DNA of 64,000 bases, taken from the NCBI RefSeq assembly GCF_022662495.1, contig NZ_JAKPBU010000005.1, positions 248,001 through 312,000 of the forward strand. Direction: 5' to 3'. The DNA is from Lysobacter sp. M2-1. GTDB taxonomy: Bacteria; Pseudomonadota; Gammaproteobacteria; Xanthomonadales; Xanthomonadaceae. Below are positions 17,992 to 27,173 of the stretch, one piece after another. Within the stretch, counting starts at the first letter, position 1. The number at the start of each line of letters is the position of its first letter. The notes beneath the pieces are model-generated. The model saw only the letters and a list, made by a program, of their open reading frames with translations, made no database searches and was not told the DNA's origin. The position numbers and the translations under genes were made by a program.

Positions 17992-18662
17992 TGTGGGCGT
18001 TCCGGCGGCGCGCACCGCTGGTAATGGAGGATGTTGCCGCGGCCGCTCTCGGCATCGTCGTCGTCCATGGCGCAGCGCGAACGCGTCAGCTCGAAGCCCT
18101 GCGCCTCCAGCATGCGGGTGAACGGGGCGCTGTTGCCGCGGCCCGGGTCGGTGATCAGCACTTCGGCCCCGGGGCGCGCGTGGCGCTTGACCACGCCTGC
18201 CAGCAAGGCCGCGTGGTCGCGTTCGTAAAGCACATCGCTCGCGATGATCAGATCGAACTCACCCAGGGTCGGCAGCGGGTGGTCCCAGCGCATGTGCCGG
18301 TAGTGGACGGCCGGCAGAGCGTTGAGCGCGGCGTTGTAGGCCAGGAAGGGTTCGGCCAGCGGATGGGTGTCGGAGGCGACCACGTCGGCGCCACGTCGTT
18401 GCAACACCAGACTCGCCAACCCCAGGCCGCAGCCGATCTCGAGAATGCGCTTGCCGGAAATATCGATGCGGTGCATGGCCTGGGCCAGCAACCGGCCCGC
18501 CGGCCACAGCTGGCCGAACAGACTCCATTGCGCGGAGGAAATACCCATCCGGACGCCGTGGCCGTCCGGGTCTGCGAACTGCTGACGATCGCTGAGTACC
18601 CGCAGGCGGTAGGGATGGCCGCCGACCTGGACCGTGAGATTGCGGGTGGTGTAGCCGGGCAT
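17988..18662 (-). CDS. Class I SAM-dependent methyltransferase
   Basis: This is 224 residues with the nicotinamide N-methyltransferase/METTL21-like fold. Motif I is ILEIGCGLGLA (73-83), followed by the acidic VVASDTHP strand end and the IIASDVLYER motif typical of protein lysine methyltransferase-like members. The substrate is unknown. It is translationally coupled to the YkgJ-family gene, which suggests the two act together, for example on a metal-binding protein, but that is inference. Confidence 0.8.
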   Translation of the reverse strand: MPGYTTRNLTVQVGGHPYRLRVLSDRQQFADPDGHGVRMGISSAQWSLFGQLWPAGRLLAQAMHRIDISGKRILEIGCGLGLASLVLQRRGADVVASDTHPLAEPFLAYNAALNALPAVHYRHMRWDHPLPTLGEFDLIIASDVLYERDHAALLAGVVKRHARPGAEVLITDPGRGNSAPFTRMLEAQGFELTRSRCAMDDDDAESGRGNILHYQRCAPPERPQ

Positions 18663-19023
18663 GCCGCTCCGATGAAGCGTCGCCCAGACAACAGGGGCGA
18701 TGGCGCGTGGACGGGGGCGAGGCGGGCGACGTGGGGTCGCGCGAGACGCGCGGATCGGGATAGTGCCCGAGCGGGCATTCTAGCATCCCCCGGTGCGGAG
18801 CCCCTGAACCGCGCATTGTGTGGTCTTTGACCGCAATCCCTGGACCGTGCGGGCAAGCCGGTATCGGGCGAGCGCGTGCCGCTGCACGAAGGTGCGTGAA
18901 TGCGAACTGCGCCGATTGCCATGCGCCCAGCTGACGTCTTCTTCGCGCGCGCTTATCGAAACCTGCGACATCCTTTCCAATTGAGCCGTCCGCTGGATCA
19001 AGCCGTCCGAACTGGAGGATCTT
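18663..19023. other. Intergenic region between divergent genes
   Basis: No credible gene is visible in this 361-bp stretch. It separates the minus-strand methyltransferase operon from the plus-strand BON gene, so it should hold two promoters. A short palindrome (TGCCCG and CGGGCA arms near 18764) and a GGAGG ribosome site just before 19024 are the only landmarks noted. Confidence 0.5.
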
Positions 19024-19467
19024 ATGAACCGCATTGCCAGGATCGCCGCTGCCTTCGCTGCGGGCGCGGCTGTCATGTATTACCTCGATCCGCTGGCCGG
19101 GCGTCGTCGACGTGCGCTGGTGCGCGACCGTGGCCTGGCGGCCACCCATGACGCCGAGCGGTTCGTACGCGCCAAGTCGCACCGGGCCGCGGACCGGGCC
19201 AGGGGAATGCTGGCGCGCGCGCGTTCGACGTTGGCCGATGCACCGGTGGACGACGACCGGCTGCACGAGCGCATCCGCGCCCGGCTGGGCCGGGTGGTGG
19301 CGCATCCGGGGCAGGTGAACGTGGACGTGAACCACGGGCACGTCGTGTTGCGTGGCCGTGCCTCGCCCGGAGAAATCGAAACGCTCACCGAGACTCTGTC
19401 GGTCATGCGCGGCGTGTACGGCGTCGACAACCGCATCTCGACGGGAAGCGGCCAGGCGCGTGCGTAG
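19024..19467 (+). CDS. BON-domain protein
   Basis: This is 147 residues with a strong GGAGG ribosome site. The N-terminus is a short hydrophobic segment (AAFAAGAAVMYYL) followed by a basic run, typical of membrane-anchored stress proteins of the YtxH/BON type. Residues about 80-143 form a BON domain (VDVNHGHVVLRGRAS, MRGVYGVDNRI), a fold that contacts phospholipid or the envelope. A role in envelope or osmotic stress is the usual assumption. Confidence 0.8.
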   Translation: MNRIARIAAAFAAGAAVMYYLDPLAGRRRRALVRDRGLAATHDAERFVRAKSHRAADRARGMLARARSTLADAPVDDDRLHERIRARLGRVVAHPGQVNVDVNHGHVVLRGRASPGEIETLTETLSVMRGVYGVDNRISTGSGQARA

Positions 19468-19512
19468 CCGCTGCGCCAGGCTCGCCGTTAGCGTCAAGAC
19501 GAAGCCAGGATC

Positions 19513-19878
19513 ATGATCAGCATCACCCGACCTCAGCCCGATCGCGTGGACGTCGCCTTCGAGGGCAAGCTCGACGCCGCCGGCATGCGCGCGGCGCTCG
19601 ACGAACTGGCGGCGCAGTCACAGGACATCGAGCGCGGCAGGATGCTCTACAGCGTGGGCGACTTCGACTTCCCGTCCTTCGGCGCGCTGGCCGTTGAACT
19701 CGCGCGCATTCCGCAGCTGCTGCGGGTGTTCCGTCGATTCCGCCGCGTGGCGGTGGTCGCCGACGCCGCCTGGGTGCGCGGCATCAGCGAGTTCGAAGGA
19801 GCGCTGTTCCCGGGCATGGAGCTGAAGGCGTTCCCGGCGGCGCGGCGCAGCGAGGCCGAAGCGTGGCTGGCGGGCTGA
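19513..19878 (+). CDS. STAS/SpoIIAA-like protein
   Basis: This is 121 residues in the SpoIIAA-like (DUF3478) pattern: an N-terminal VDVAFEGKLDAAGM strand-helix, a basic patch LLRVFRRFRRVAVV and a C-terminal ELKAFPAARRSEAEAWL helix. This family resembles STAS and CRAL-TRIO lipid-binding folds. Its stop codon shares a base with the ATG of the amidohydrolase gene (TGATG), so the two are coupled; the functional link is not obvious. Confidence 0.75.
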   Translation: MISITRPQPDRVDVAFEGKLDAAGMRAALDELAAQSQDIERGRMLYSVGDFDFPSFGALAVELARIPQLLRVFRRFRRVAVVADAAWVRGISEFEGALFPGMELKAFPAARRSEAEAWLAG

Positions 19879-21275
19879 TGCGGCGCGCGTTGGTCGTTGC
19901 TGCATCGCTGATGACGTTGGCGCTCGCCGCCTGCGCGCAACCGCGAGCCGGCGGCGCGGAACCTGCCGCGAACACCCCCACATCCGCAAACGTCACCGTC
20001 GCCTTCGTGGGAGTGGATGTGCTGCCCATGGACCGCGACGCGCTGCTGCGCGATCGCACGGTGATCGTGCGCGATGGGCGCATCGCGCAGATCGCGCCCG
20101 CGGCCACCGTCGATCTTGCACCCGGCACCTTCCGGATCGACGGCACTGGCAAGGTGCTGATGCCGGGGCTCACCGAGATGCATGGGCACGTGCCAGGTCC
20201 GGACGACCCGCAATATGCGCAGGACGTGTTGTTCCTGTACCTGGCCAACGGCGTCACCACGGTGCGCAACATGGCCGGCGACCCCTGGCACCTCGACCTG
20301 CGCAGGCGTGTGGATAGCGGCGAGGTGGCGGGACCGAACCTGGTCGCGGCGAGTCCGTGGCTCAGCGCAAAAACCGCGGAGGAAGCCGAACGCGAGGTGC
20401 GCGAGGCCAAGCAAGCGGGCTTCGACCTGGTCAAGATCGGCGACATGCCGCGTGCGGCTTATGCGGCGATGGCGAACACCGCGCACGCACTGAAGCTGCC
20501 GTTCGCCGGCCACGTGCCGTTCGAAGTGGGGCTGGTCGGCGCGCTGGACGCGAAGCAGGCGTCGATCGACCATCTCGATCGGTACGTCGAATTCCTGGTG
20601 CCACCGGGATCCGACGTGACTGGCCGCGACCCCGGCGTGTTCGGCAGCGGCTGGATCGGATCGATCGACCGCTCGCGCATGCACGATGCGGTGCAGCGCA
20701 CCGTGGCGGCGGGCACCTGGAACGTGCCGACGTTGAGCTTCATCGAGCACCTGGCCTCGCCCGAGCCGGCCGAAACGATGATCCGCTGGCCGGAATTCCG
20801 CTATCTGCCGCGTGAAGTCCGCGAAGCCTGGGTGCGCGCGAAGCACGAGTACGCGCGCCGCGACGATTTCCGACCCGAGGCGGCCCAGGCGTTGGTGCGC
20901 CTGCGACGCGAACTGCTCAAGGCGCTGCATGACGGTGGCGCGCCGGTCGCGCTGGGTTCGGACGCGCCGCAGTTCTTCAACGTGCCCGGCTTCTCGGTGC
21001 ATCGCGAGATGCGGATGATGGTGGACGCCGGACTGACGCCGTACGACGTCCTGGTCACGGGCACGCGCAACCCGGCGCGCGCGATCGGCACCCCCGACGC
21101 CTTCGGCACGGTGGCCGTGGGCCGGCGTGCGGACCTGGTTCTGCTGGAAGCCGATCCACGTGCGGACATCGCTAATGCCGCACGCCGTACGGGCGTGATG
21201 GTGCGTGGGCAGTGGTGGCCGGAAGCTGCGTTGCAGTCACGCTTGCAGGAGATCGCGGCGCGGCGGGCGGATTGA
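19878..21275 (+). CDS. Amidohydrolase-family lipoprotein
   Basis: This is 465 residues with a lipoprotein signal (lipobox LAAC, C19), so it is anchored in the envelope. The amidohydrolase metal motif HGH lies at 102-104 in MPGLTEMHGHV, and later ligands are probable in GFDLVKIGD (possible carboxylated Lys), FAGHVPF, DHLDRY and LGSDAP. The C-terminus has the family beta strands (GTVAVGRRADLVLLEADP). Related enzymes include prolidase- and imidazolonepropionase-like hydrolases; the substrate is undefined. Confidence 0.86.
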   Translation: MRRALVVAASLMTLALAACAQPRAGGAEPAANTPTSANVTVAFVGVDVLPMDRDALLRDRTVIVRDGRIAQIAPAATVDLAPGTFRIDGTGKVLMPGLTEMHGHVPGPDDPQYAQDVLFLYLANGVTTVRNMAGDPWHLDLRRRVDSGEVAGPNLVAASPWLSAKTAEEAEREVREAKQAGFDLVKIGDMPRAAYAAMANTAHALKLPFAGHVPFEVGLVGALDAKQASIDHLDRYVEFLVPPGSDVTGRDPGVFGSGWIGSIDRSRMHDAVQRTVAAGTWNVPTLSFIEHLASPEPAETMIRWPEFRYLPREVREAWVRAKHEYARRDDFRPEAAQALVRLRRELLKALHDGGAPVALGSDAPQFFNVPGFSVHREMRMMVDAGLTPYDVLVTGTRNPARAIGTPDAFGTVAVGRRADLVLLEADPRADIANAARRTGVMVRGQWWPEAALQSRLQEIAARRAD

Positions 21276-21389
21276 AGGCGGACGGCGTCGGCAACGCTGC
21301 AGCGTGAGTCCGTGTTGTCTTCGCAGCTCTGTGCCGCCGGTTTACCCGCCGGCGCGCGAAACTCGCCGGAAGAACGAGCCAGTGCGTCG

Positions 21390-21430
21390 CAAACAATCAG
21401 GGCTGGTTCGACGATTCCGAACCAGCCCTG
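21390..21430 (-). terminator. Probable intrinsic terminator of the M56 operon
   Basis: A perfect 12-bp inverted repeat (CAGGGCTGGTTC at 21398-21409, GAACCAGCCCTG at 21419-21430) with a 9-nt loop lies 26 bp past the M56 stop. On the minus strand it is followed by ATTGTTTG, a weak T-rich tail. It may also stop read-through from the plus-strand amidohydrolase gene. Confidence 0.65.
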
Positions 21431-21455
21431 CGGATGCGGCAGGCGCTGACGCCCG

Positions 21456-23354
21456 TTATTGCTGCGCCGGCGCCGGGCTCGCCAGGCCGCGTTCGAAGGC
21501 ATCGTCGATCAGGCGGCGCACCTGGCCGTCGGCGAGCTTGGCTTGCTGTTCGATCCGCCCGCCCAGCTTCTCCATTTCCTTGCCGATGCCTTCCATCGGC
21601 CGGCTGGCGGCTTCCATCTCGCGCCCGAGCGCCTCCATCGGAGCATGTTGTTGCTCCATGCGCCGGGAGGCCGTTTCCATCACCGCCGAATGCCGTTCCA
21701 TCTGTGCGCCCAGCGCTTCCTGCTGCGCGCCCAGCGCCTCCATTTCGGACTCGAGTTGCGCCCGACGGCTGCCGTCGGCGTCGTCTAGCTGCGCCCCGAG
21801 CGCCGCCTGACGTTCGCCGAGCTCGCCCATCTGCTCGCCGAGGGCTTCCATTTGTGCTGAAGCGGCGCGCAATTCCGGTGTTTCCTGTTCCGAAGCCTCG
21901 CTCAGGGTTTCCATGCGCGCGCTGAGTGCCTCGAGCTTTTCGCTGTGCGGCTGCATCCGGGCATTGAGCGCCTGCATCTGCGTGTTCAGTGCTTCGGTCG
22001 GCGCCCACGCTTGCCGGGCCCGGGCGAGCGTGTCGGCGTCACGCACGACCCAGGCCCTACCGTCGCGGCGGAACCACAGGAAATCGCCGTCGATGCTGCC
22101 CTGGGCGGCGCGGATCTGCTCGATGTCGTCGCTGCTGCCGGACATCGCGAAGCCTTCCTCGCCCTTGCGCACCAGCGCATAGCTGTCGCCATCGCCGCGG
22201 TTGCCGATCGAGATGCGCGCCACCGGACGGGTCGCGGGGGCTGGAGTCGCCCGCGCGGCCGGCGCCGCGGCCTGCGCCAATGCCACGGGCTGGGCGACCA
22301 CGCTTGCAGGCGTTGCGCGCACGAAACCGGTTGCCGGGTTGGCGATGCGCGCGTTCGCGTAGAAGGCGATCCCGGCCGCTGCCAGAGCGAGCAGCGGCAA
22401 CACGATGGTGCCAGGACGACGCGTGGCTTGGGGTTGGGGGCGGACGAGTTGGCGGATGCGGGACATGAGCTGACCTCCGTGCGCGGCTTGCGCGAGTTGA
22501 AGCGGGGGAAGGGGCGATCGCTCGAGCGACATGCGATCGAGTTCGGACAGGGCGAGGGCGAGCTTGCGGCGTTCGCCCAGCGCAGTGGCGGCGAGGTCGT
22601 CGGCGACGAGTTCGCGTTCCTCGCGGATGCGGCTCGACAGCCACCACACCACTGGGTGGTAGAAGAGCAGGGCTTCGATGACGCCCTGCAGCAGATTGAC
22701 CAGGTAGTCGTGGCGGCGGATATGCGCCAGTTCGTGCGCGATCAGGGCTTCCAGCAGCGACGCCGGCATGCGCGCGGCGACGGCCATCGGCAGCAACACG
22801 ATCGGGCGCCACCAGCCGGCAGACAGTGGACTGTCGCCCTGGTCGGTGAACTGCAGCGCGACCTTGCGCGCGATTCGCATGCGTGCAGCGAGGCGGTCGA
22901 CGCAGCCCTGCCAGTGGCCGCCCGTGTCTGCATGCGCGTCGCGGCACAGGCGCCGCACCCAGAGCACGCCGCCGGCCATGCGCAGCGACAGCAGGCCGGT
23001 GCCCACGGCCCACAGCGCCACGACCCAGGGCAACAGGACGTCGGGTGGTGTCGGCAGGGCAGGGCGGATCAGCGCGGCCGTCGATCCCGCGCCGGCGTCG
23101 CGTGCGAGCAGACGGCCTGCGGTCGGCAACGCTTCGGCGCCGCTACCCAGGAACGCCAGGCAAACACTCGCGAGCGGCGCAGCCACGCACGCCAGCAGCG
23201 CGACGCAGGCGACCGCATAGCGGGCCTGCGGACGCGCATCGCGCAGCACAAGCAACAGCAGCCACGCGACCAGACCGATCAGTACACCCTGCCACAGGAA
23301 ATGCAGCAGCGCCGTGCCAAGCGCGGGCACTAGCACCACGGCCATCTCATTCAT
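21456..23354 (-). CDS. M56 (BlaR1-type) membrane metallopeptidase with coiled-coil extension
   Basis: This is 632 residues. Several membrane helices surround the zinc site HELAH (207-211, in ALIAHELAHIRRHDY), the hallmark of M56/BlaR1 sensors that cleave or release BlaI-type repressors. The last membrane helix lies near 305-325. Instead of a penicillin-binding domain, the exported part holds a small beta segment (GDFLWFRRDGRAWVV, about 400-425) and then about 170 residues of Met/Glu/Leu heptads (about 440-610). Its start overlaps the blaI-like gene by 8 nt. The signal sensed is unlikely to be a beta-lactam and remains unknown. Confidence 0.88.
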   Translation of the reverse strand: MNEMAVVLVPALGTALLHFLWQGVLIGLVAWLLLLVLRDARPQARYAVACVALLACVAAPLASVCLAFLGSGAEALPTAGRLLARDAGAGSTAALIRPALPTPPDVLLPWVVALWAVGTGLLSLRMAGGVLWVRRLCRDAHADTGGHWQGCVDRLAARMRIARKVALQFTDQGDSPLSAGWWRPIVLLPMAVAARMPASLLEALIAHELAHIRRHDYLVNLLQGVIEALLFYHPVVWWLSSRIREERELVADDLAATALGERRKLALALSELDRMSLERSPLPPLQLAQAAHGGQLMSRIRQLVRPQPQATRRPGTIVLPLLALAAAGIAFYANARIANPATGFVRATPASVVAQPVALAQAAAPAARATPAPATRPVARISIGNRGDGDSYALVRKGEEGFAMSGSSDDIEQIRAAQGSIDGDFLWFRRDGRAWVVRDADTLARARQAWAPTEALNTQMQALNARMQPHSEKLEALSARMETLSEASEQETPELRAASAQMEALGEQMGELGERQAALGAQLDDADGSRRAQLESEMEALGAQQEALGAQMERHSAVMETASRRMEQQHAPMEALGREMEAASRPMEGIGKEMEKLGGRIEQQAKLADGQVRRLIDDAFERGLASPAPAQQ

Positions 23355-23736
23355 CGCCGGTCTCCTCTAGAAAGCGCTGGATCTCCGCGCGTTCGGCATC
23401 GCTGACCCGGCCACCGCGCAACGCGGCCAGGACCAGATCCTTGCCCGAGCCGGAGAAGGCCTTGTGGATCAGCTCGTCCAGCAAACGGGTCTGCAACGAG
23501 TTCTGCGGCTGTGCGGCGGCATAGACGTGCGAGCGCTGGCTTTCGTCGCGCTTGAGCAGGCCCTTGCCATGCATGATCTGCATCAGGCGCAGCACCGTGG
23601 CGTACGCCAGGTCCGGCCGCTCGCGCAGCTTCGCTTCGTGCACCTGCCGCACCGAAGCAGGGCCCAGCTGCCACAGCGTGCGCAACAGGTCCAGTTCGGC
23701 GGGGGTGGGTCTGGGCAGGCGCTTGGCCTTCGACAT
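23347..23736 (-). CDS. BlaI/MecI/CopY-family repressor
   Basis: This is 129 residues with the PTPAELDLLRTLWQLGPASVRQVHEA winged-helix start and the dimerisation helices typical of BlaI (LVLAALRGGRVSDAERAEIQRFLEE). The start at 23736 is chosen as the family start MSKAKRLPRPT; the ATG at 23784 would precede the operator. It is the first gene of the BlaI-M56 pair and is expected to bind the inverted repeats at 23777-23807 and repress both genes until the M56 protease is triggered. Confidence 0.9.
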   Translation of the reverse strand: MSKAKRLPRPTPAELDLLRTLWQLGPASVRQVHEAKLRERPDLAYATVLRLMQIMHGKGLLKRDESQRSHVYAAAQPQNSLQTRLLDELIHKAFSGSGKDLVLAALRGGRVSDAERAEIQRFLEETGDE

Positions 23737-23776
23737 CGCGGGCGCTTCCAGGGAGTTCGGCCGCACCCTATCGCAC

Positions 23777-23807
23777 CTAGACAATCGTGTCTAGAACTTT
23801 TTGTCTA
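23777..23807 (-). promoter_or_regulatory. BlaI-type operator and promoter
   Basis: A perfect repeat CTAGACA (23777-23783) / TGTCTAG (23788-23794) with a 4-bp spacer is followed by a weaker second dyad ending in TGTCTA (23802-23807) with the same spacing. On the minus strand, TAGACA can serve as the -35 with TAGGGT 17 bp downstream as the -10. The layout fits autoregulation of the blaI-M56 operon. Confidence 0.7.
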
Positions 23808-23910
23808 TGTGGGGCGTCGGTCACCCCGACTTCCGACATACGCGTGCCTCGGCGCCCCGGTGCAACACTGCGGCGTTGGCCGCAAACAGGCCGAATACCG
23901 GAGCTGCCGC

Positions 23911-25044
23911 ATGCGCGCCACGCGTCGTGACCTGATCCGCCTGGGCGCACTGGCCGCCGCCGGCTCGGCCTTGCCGACACTGGCCTGGGGCGCCGGTCCC
24001 GGAGCCGCTGCAAAACCGCTGCGCATCCTCATCCTCGGCGGCACCGGCTTCACCGGCCCGTTCCAGGTCAACTACGCGCTGGCACGCGGGCACAAGGTCA
24101 CGCTGTTCAATCGCGGCAAGCGTCCGTCGCCGGAATGGCCGGGCGAAGTGGAGCAGCTGCACGGTGACCGCAATACCGGCGATCTCAAGGCGCTGGAAGG
24201 GCGTCAGTGGGACGTCGCCATCGACAATCCGACCAGTCTGCCGTTCTGGGTGCGCGATGCGGGCAGGGTGCTCAAAGGCAACATCGGGCATTACCTGTTC
24301 ATTTCGACCATTTCGGTGTACGCCGACGGCTCGAAGCCGGGCATCGACGAAGGCGCGCCGCTGGCGCAGTACAAGGGCAAGGACCCGATGGCCGAGACCA
24401 TCGAACGCCTGCGCGCCGATATCGAGAACCTCTACGGGCCGCTCAAGGCCCTGAGCGAAGCCGAAGCGCACACACAGTTCGGGGACAAGGTCACCATCGT
24501 GCGACCGGGGTACATCGTCGGTCCGCGCGACGAGACCGACCGCTTCACTTACTGGCCGCATCGCGTCGCCCAGGGCGGCGAAATGCTCGTGCCTGGCGAT
24601 GGCAAGGATCCGGTGCAGTTCATCGACGGCCGCGACTTGGGCGAATGGATGATCCGTCTGGCCGAAGCAGGCACCACCGGCACGTTCAATGCCGTTGGTC
24701 CCAGGGACACGGTCACCATGGACGCGATGCTGGCCGGATGCGAAGCGGTCGTCGGCGGCGATCCGCGCTATACCCATGTCACCCCGGAATTCGTCGAGGC
24801 GCAAAAGATCGACCTTCCGATCTGGGTGCCGCGCCAGGCTGGTCCATTCGCCGGCTATGGGCAGGTCAGCAACGCGCGCGCCGTCGCTGCAGGCCTGACC
24901 TATCGCCCGCTCGCGACCACGGTGGCCGAGCTGATGGCCTGGTTCCGAAGCCTGCCGGGCGAGCGCCAGGCCAAACTCAATGCCGGGATCACCCGCGAGC
25001 AGGAAGCCGAGTGGCTCAGGCTCTGGCACGCCAGCAGGGGATAG
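23911..25044 (+). CDS. Tat-exported NAD-dependent epimerase/dehydratase family protein
   Basis: This is 377 residues. The first ~27 residues carry a twin-arginine motif (TRRDLIRLG) and hydrophobic h-region, indicating export of a folded protein. The extended SDR domain has GGTGFTG (43-49), a FISTISVYAD strand and the catalytic pair Y175xxxK179. The start at 23911 fits the signal sequence; the ORF upstream is a shadow of the BlaI region. NAD would have to be bound before export. It sits 47 bp before the GH97 gene and could act on a related sugar, but this is inference. Confidence 0.8.
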   Translation: MRATRRDLIRLGALAAAGSALPTLAWGAGPGAAAKPLRILILGGTGFTGPFQVNYALARGHKVTLFNRGKRPSPEWPGEVEQLHGDRNTGDLKALEGRQWDVAIDNPTSLPFWVRDAGRVLKGNIGHYLFISTISVYADGSKPGIDEGAPLAQYKGKDPMAETIERLRADIENLYGPLKALSEAEAHTQFGDKVTIVRPGYIVGPRDETDRFTYWPHRVAQGGEMLVPGDGKDPVQFIDGRDLGEWMIRLAEAGTTGTFNAVGPRDTVTMDAMLAGCEAVVGGDPRYTHVTPEFVEAQKIDLPIWVPRQAGPFAGYGQVSNARAVAAGLTYRPLATTVAELMAWFRSLPGERQAKLNAGITREQEAEWLRLWHASRG

Positions 25045-25091
25045 GGACAAACCGGCGCGATTCGACGCCCGCGCAGGCAACGGGCAGTAGC

Positions 25092-27164
25092 ATGTCGCAG
25101 GCGGCTTCCGTGGATGGCATGCGCATGATGTTGTTTCGAATCGGGTTGGCGATGTGGGTGATCGTCGCTGCCGTTCCTTCGATCGCCTCCGCCGCGAGCT
25201 TTCGCGTCGCTGCGCCGCAGGCGCCGCTCGAGGCCGTGGTGCAGGCAGGAACGACGCTCTCGCTGGAAGTGCGTTATCGCGACAATACGCTGGTGCGTGC
25301 AGGCCCCATCGGTCTGGATATCGACGGCGGGACGCGCGCGGAAGCGTTGCCGCCCGTCAGCGGCGAGCAACGGCGCTCGGTCGATGAAGTGATCCGGCCC
25401 GCGGTGCCAGAGAAGCGCGCACTCATCCCCGATCGCTACAACGAGCTCAGGCTCGATTTCGGCGAATCGTTGTCGGCCGTGTTCCGCGTATACGACGATG
25501 GCGTCGCCTACCGTTTCGAGACCCGCTACGACGGTGAGGTCACGATCGACAGTGAACACGCAACGTTGCGCTTCGGCGATCAGGACAAGGCATGGATCGC
25601 GCTCGCCACCTGCCGCAAGGAACCCGAGCTCGACTGCTTCCACACCAGCTTCGAGGAGAACTACACCGAAGTCGCGCTGCGCGACGTGCTGCCGGGGCGC
25701 CAGGCATTCCTGCCGCTGCTGGTGCGCACGCAGTCCGGCGCCTACGTCGGCGTCACCGAATCGGACCTGTGGGACTACCCGGGGCTGTGGCTGCGCGGCG
25801 TGCAGGGTGCGCCGACATTGCGCGCCGAGTTCGCGCGCTATCCATTGCAGGAGCGGGTGTTCGGCGGCGAATTCAAGCAGAACATGGTGATCCGGCGCGC
25901 GGACTACATCGCTCGCACCGCTGGCGATCGCAGTTTTCTGTGGCGGGTCTTCATGGTGGCGCCCGACGCCGCCGCGCTGGTTGGCAACGATCTGGTCTAC
26001 CGCCTGGCGCGACCATTGGCGCTGGAGGACGTCTCGTGGATCCATCCGGGTAAGTCGACCGAGGAGTGGATCACCAGCCGTGTGCTGCACGGGGTCGACT
26101 TCGTGTCCGGCCCCAACACCGACACGTATCGCTATTACATCGATTTCGCGGCCGAGTACGGCCTCGAGTACATGATGTTCGACGCGGGATGGTCGGACAA
26201 CGACGACAATACGAAACTCAATCCCGCCATCGACGTGCCAGGCCTGATCGCGTATGCGCGGAGCAAGGGCGTGCGCGTGTTGCTGTGGAACGAGGCCAAC
26301 GCGCTGGAGCGCAACCTGGACGAAGCGCTGGACCGCTACGCGGCCTGGGGCGCGAGCGGGATCATGATGGATTTCATGGACCGCGACGACCAGAAGACCC
26401 TGCAGCTCTACGAGCGGGTGGCCAAGGCTGCTGCGCAGCGCCGGCTGGTGGTCAACCTGCACGGCGCGTTCAAGCCCACCGGAATGCAGCGCGCCTATCC
26501 CAACCTGCTCACGCGCGAGGGCGTGCTGGGCCACGAGTTCAACATGTGGAGCGACCGGGTCACGCCCGACCATGCCCTGACCGTGCCATTCGTGCGCATG
26601 CTCGCCGGTCCGCTGGACTGGGAAGGCGGCTCGATGCAGAACGGCACGCAAAAGACCTTCCGCGCGGTCGGCGAGCAGCCGATGAACCAGGGCACGCGCA
26701 CCCAGCAGATGGCCCAGTACGTGATCTACGAAAGCCCGCTGCAGTATCTGGCCGGCACGCCCTCCGACTACCGCACCGCGCCCGAGTTCACCCGCATCCT
26801 GGCCGGCATTCCGACCACCTGGGACGAGACCCGCCCGATCGAGGGCGCGGTGGGCGACTACCTGGTGCTGGCGCGCCGTTCTGGCGACACCTGGTACGTG
26901 GCCGCGATGACCGACTGGACTGCGCGCAGCTTCGAAGTCCCGCTGTCGTTCCTGGAACAGGGCCGCTATGCGGCCACCATCGTCGCGGATGGCTTGAATG
27001 CCGATCGTTATGCGGGTGATGTGCGCATCGAACGCCAGGCGGTGGGCGCAAACGATAGCCTCACGCTGAAGCTCGCGCCCGGCGGCGGCTACGTGGCCCG
27101 GCTTGTCAGGATCGGCAGTGCGCAGGATGCGGCGCCATCGTCGCCAGCGCAGACTTCACCCTGA
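25092..27164 (+). CDS. GH97 family glycoside hydrolase
   Basis: This is about 690 residues from 25092 (alternative in-frame ATGs at 25119, 25125 and 25128), with a signal peptide ending near SIASA. The GH97 layout is clear: N-terminal beta-sandwich, catalytic barrel with YYIDFAAEYGLEYMMFDAGW and a KGVRVLLWNEAN strand, then IMMDFMDRDDQ, and a C-terminal beta domain. The Asp in MDFMDRDDQ sits where retaining members carry their nucleophile, so a retaining alpha-galactosidase-type enzyme is more likely than a SusB-like inverting one, though this needs alignment. Confidence 0.88.
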   Translation: MSQAASVDGMRMMLFRIGLAMWVIVAAVPSIASAASFRVAAPQAPLEAVVQAGTTLSLEVRYRDNTLVRAGPIGLDIDGGTRAEALPPVSGEQRRSVDEVIRPAVPEKRALIPDRYNELRLDFGESLSAVFRVYDDGVAYRFETRYDGEVTIDSEHATLRFGDQDKAWIALATCRKEPELDCFHTSFEENYTEVALRDVLPGRQAFLPLLVRTQSGAYVGVTESDLWDYPGLWLRGVQGAPTLRAEFARYPLQERVFGGEFKQNMVIRRADYIARTAGDRSFLWRVFMVAPDAAALVGNDLVYRLARPLALEDVSWIHPGKSTEEWITSRVLHGVDFVSGPNTDTYRYYIDFAAEYGLEYMMFDAGWSDNDDNTKLNPAIDVPGLIAYARSKGVRVLLWNEANALERNLDEALDRYAAWGASGIMMDFMDRDDQKTLQLYERVAKAAAQRRLVVNLHGAFKPTGMQRAYPNLLTREGVLGHEFNMWSDRVTPDHALTVPFVRMLAGPLDWEGGSMQNGTQKTFRAVGEQPMNQGTRTQQMAQYVIYESPLQYLAGTPSDYRTAPEFTRILAGIPTTWDETRPIEGAVGDYLVLARRSGDTWYVAAMTDWTARSFEVPLSFLEQGRYAATIVADGLNADRYAGDVRIERQAVGANDSLTLKLAPGGGYVARLVRIGSAQDAAPSSPAQTSP

Positions 27165-27173
27165 TCGTGCGCC

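Noticed and set aside
18900-19151. Plus-strand ORF of 83 codons before the BON-domain gene
   Set aside because: Overlaps the well-supported BON start with its GGAGG site and has no similar support.
19024-19467. Idea that the BON/YtxH-like gene marks a mobile element boundary
   Set aside because: No direct repeats, integrase or composition break is visible around it.
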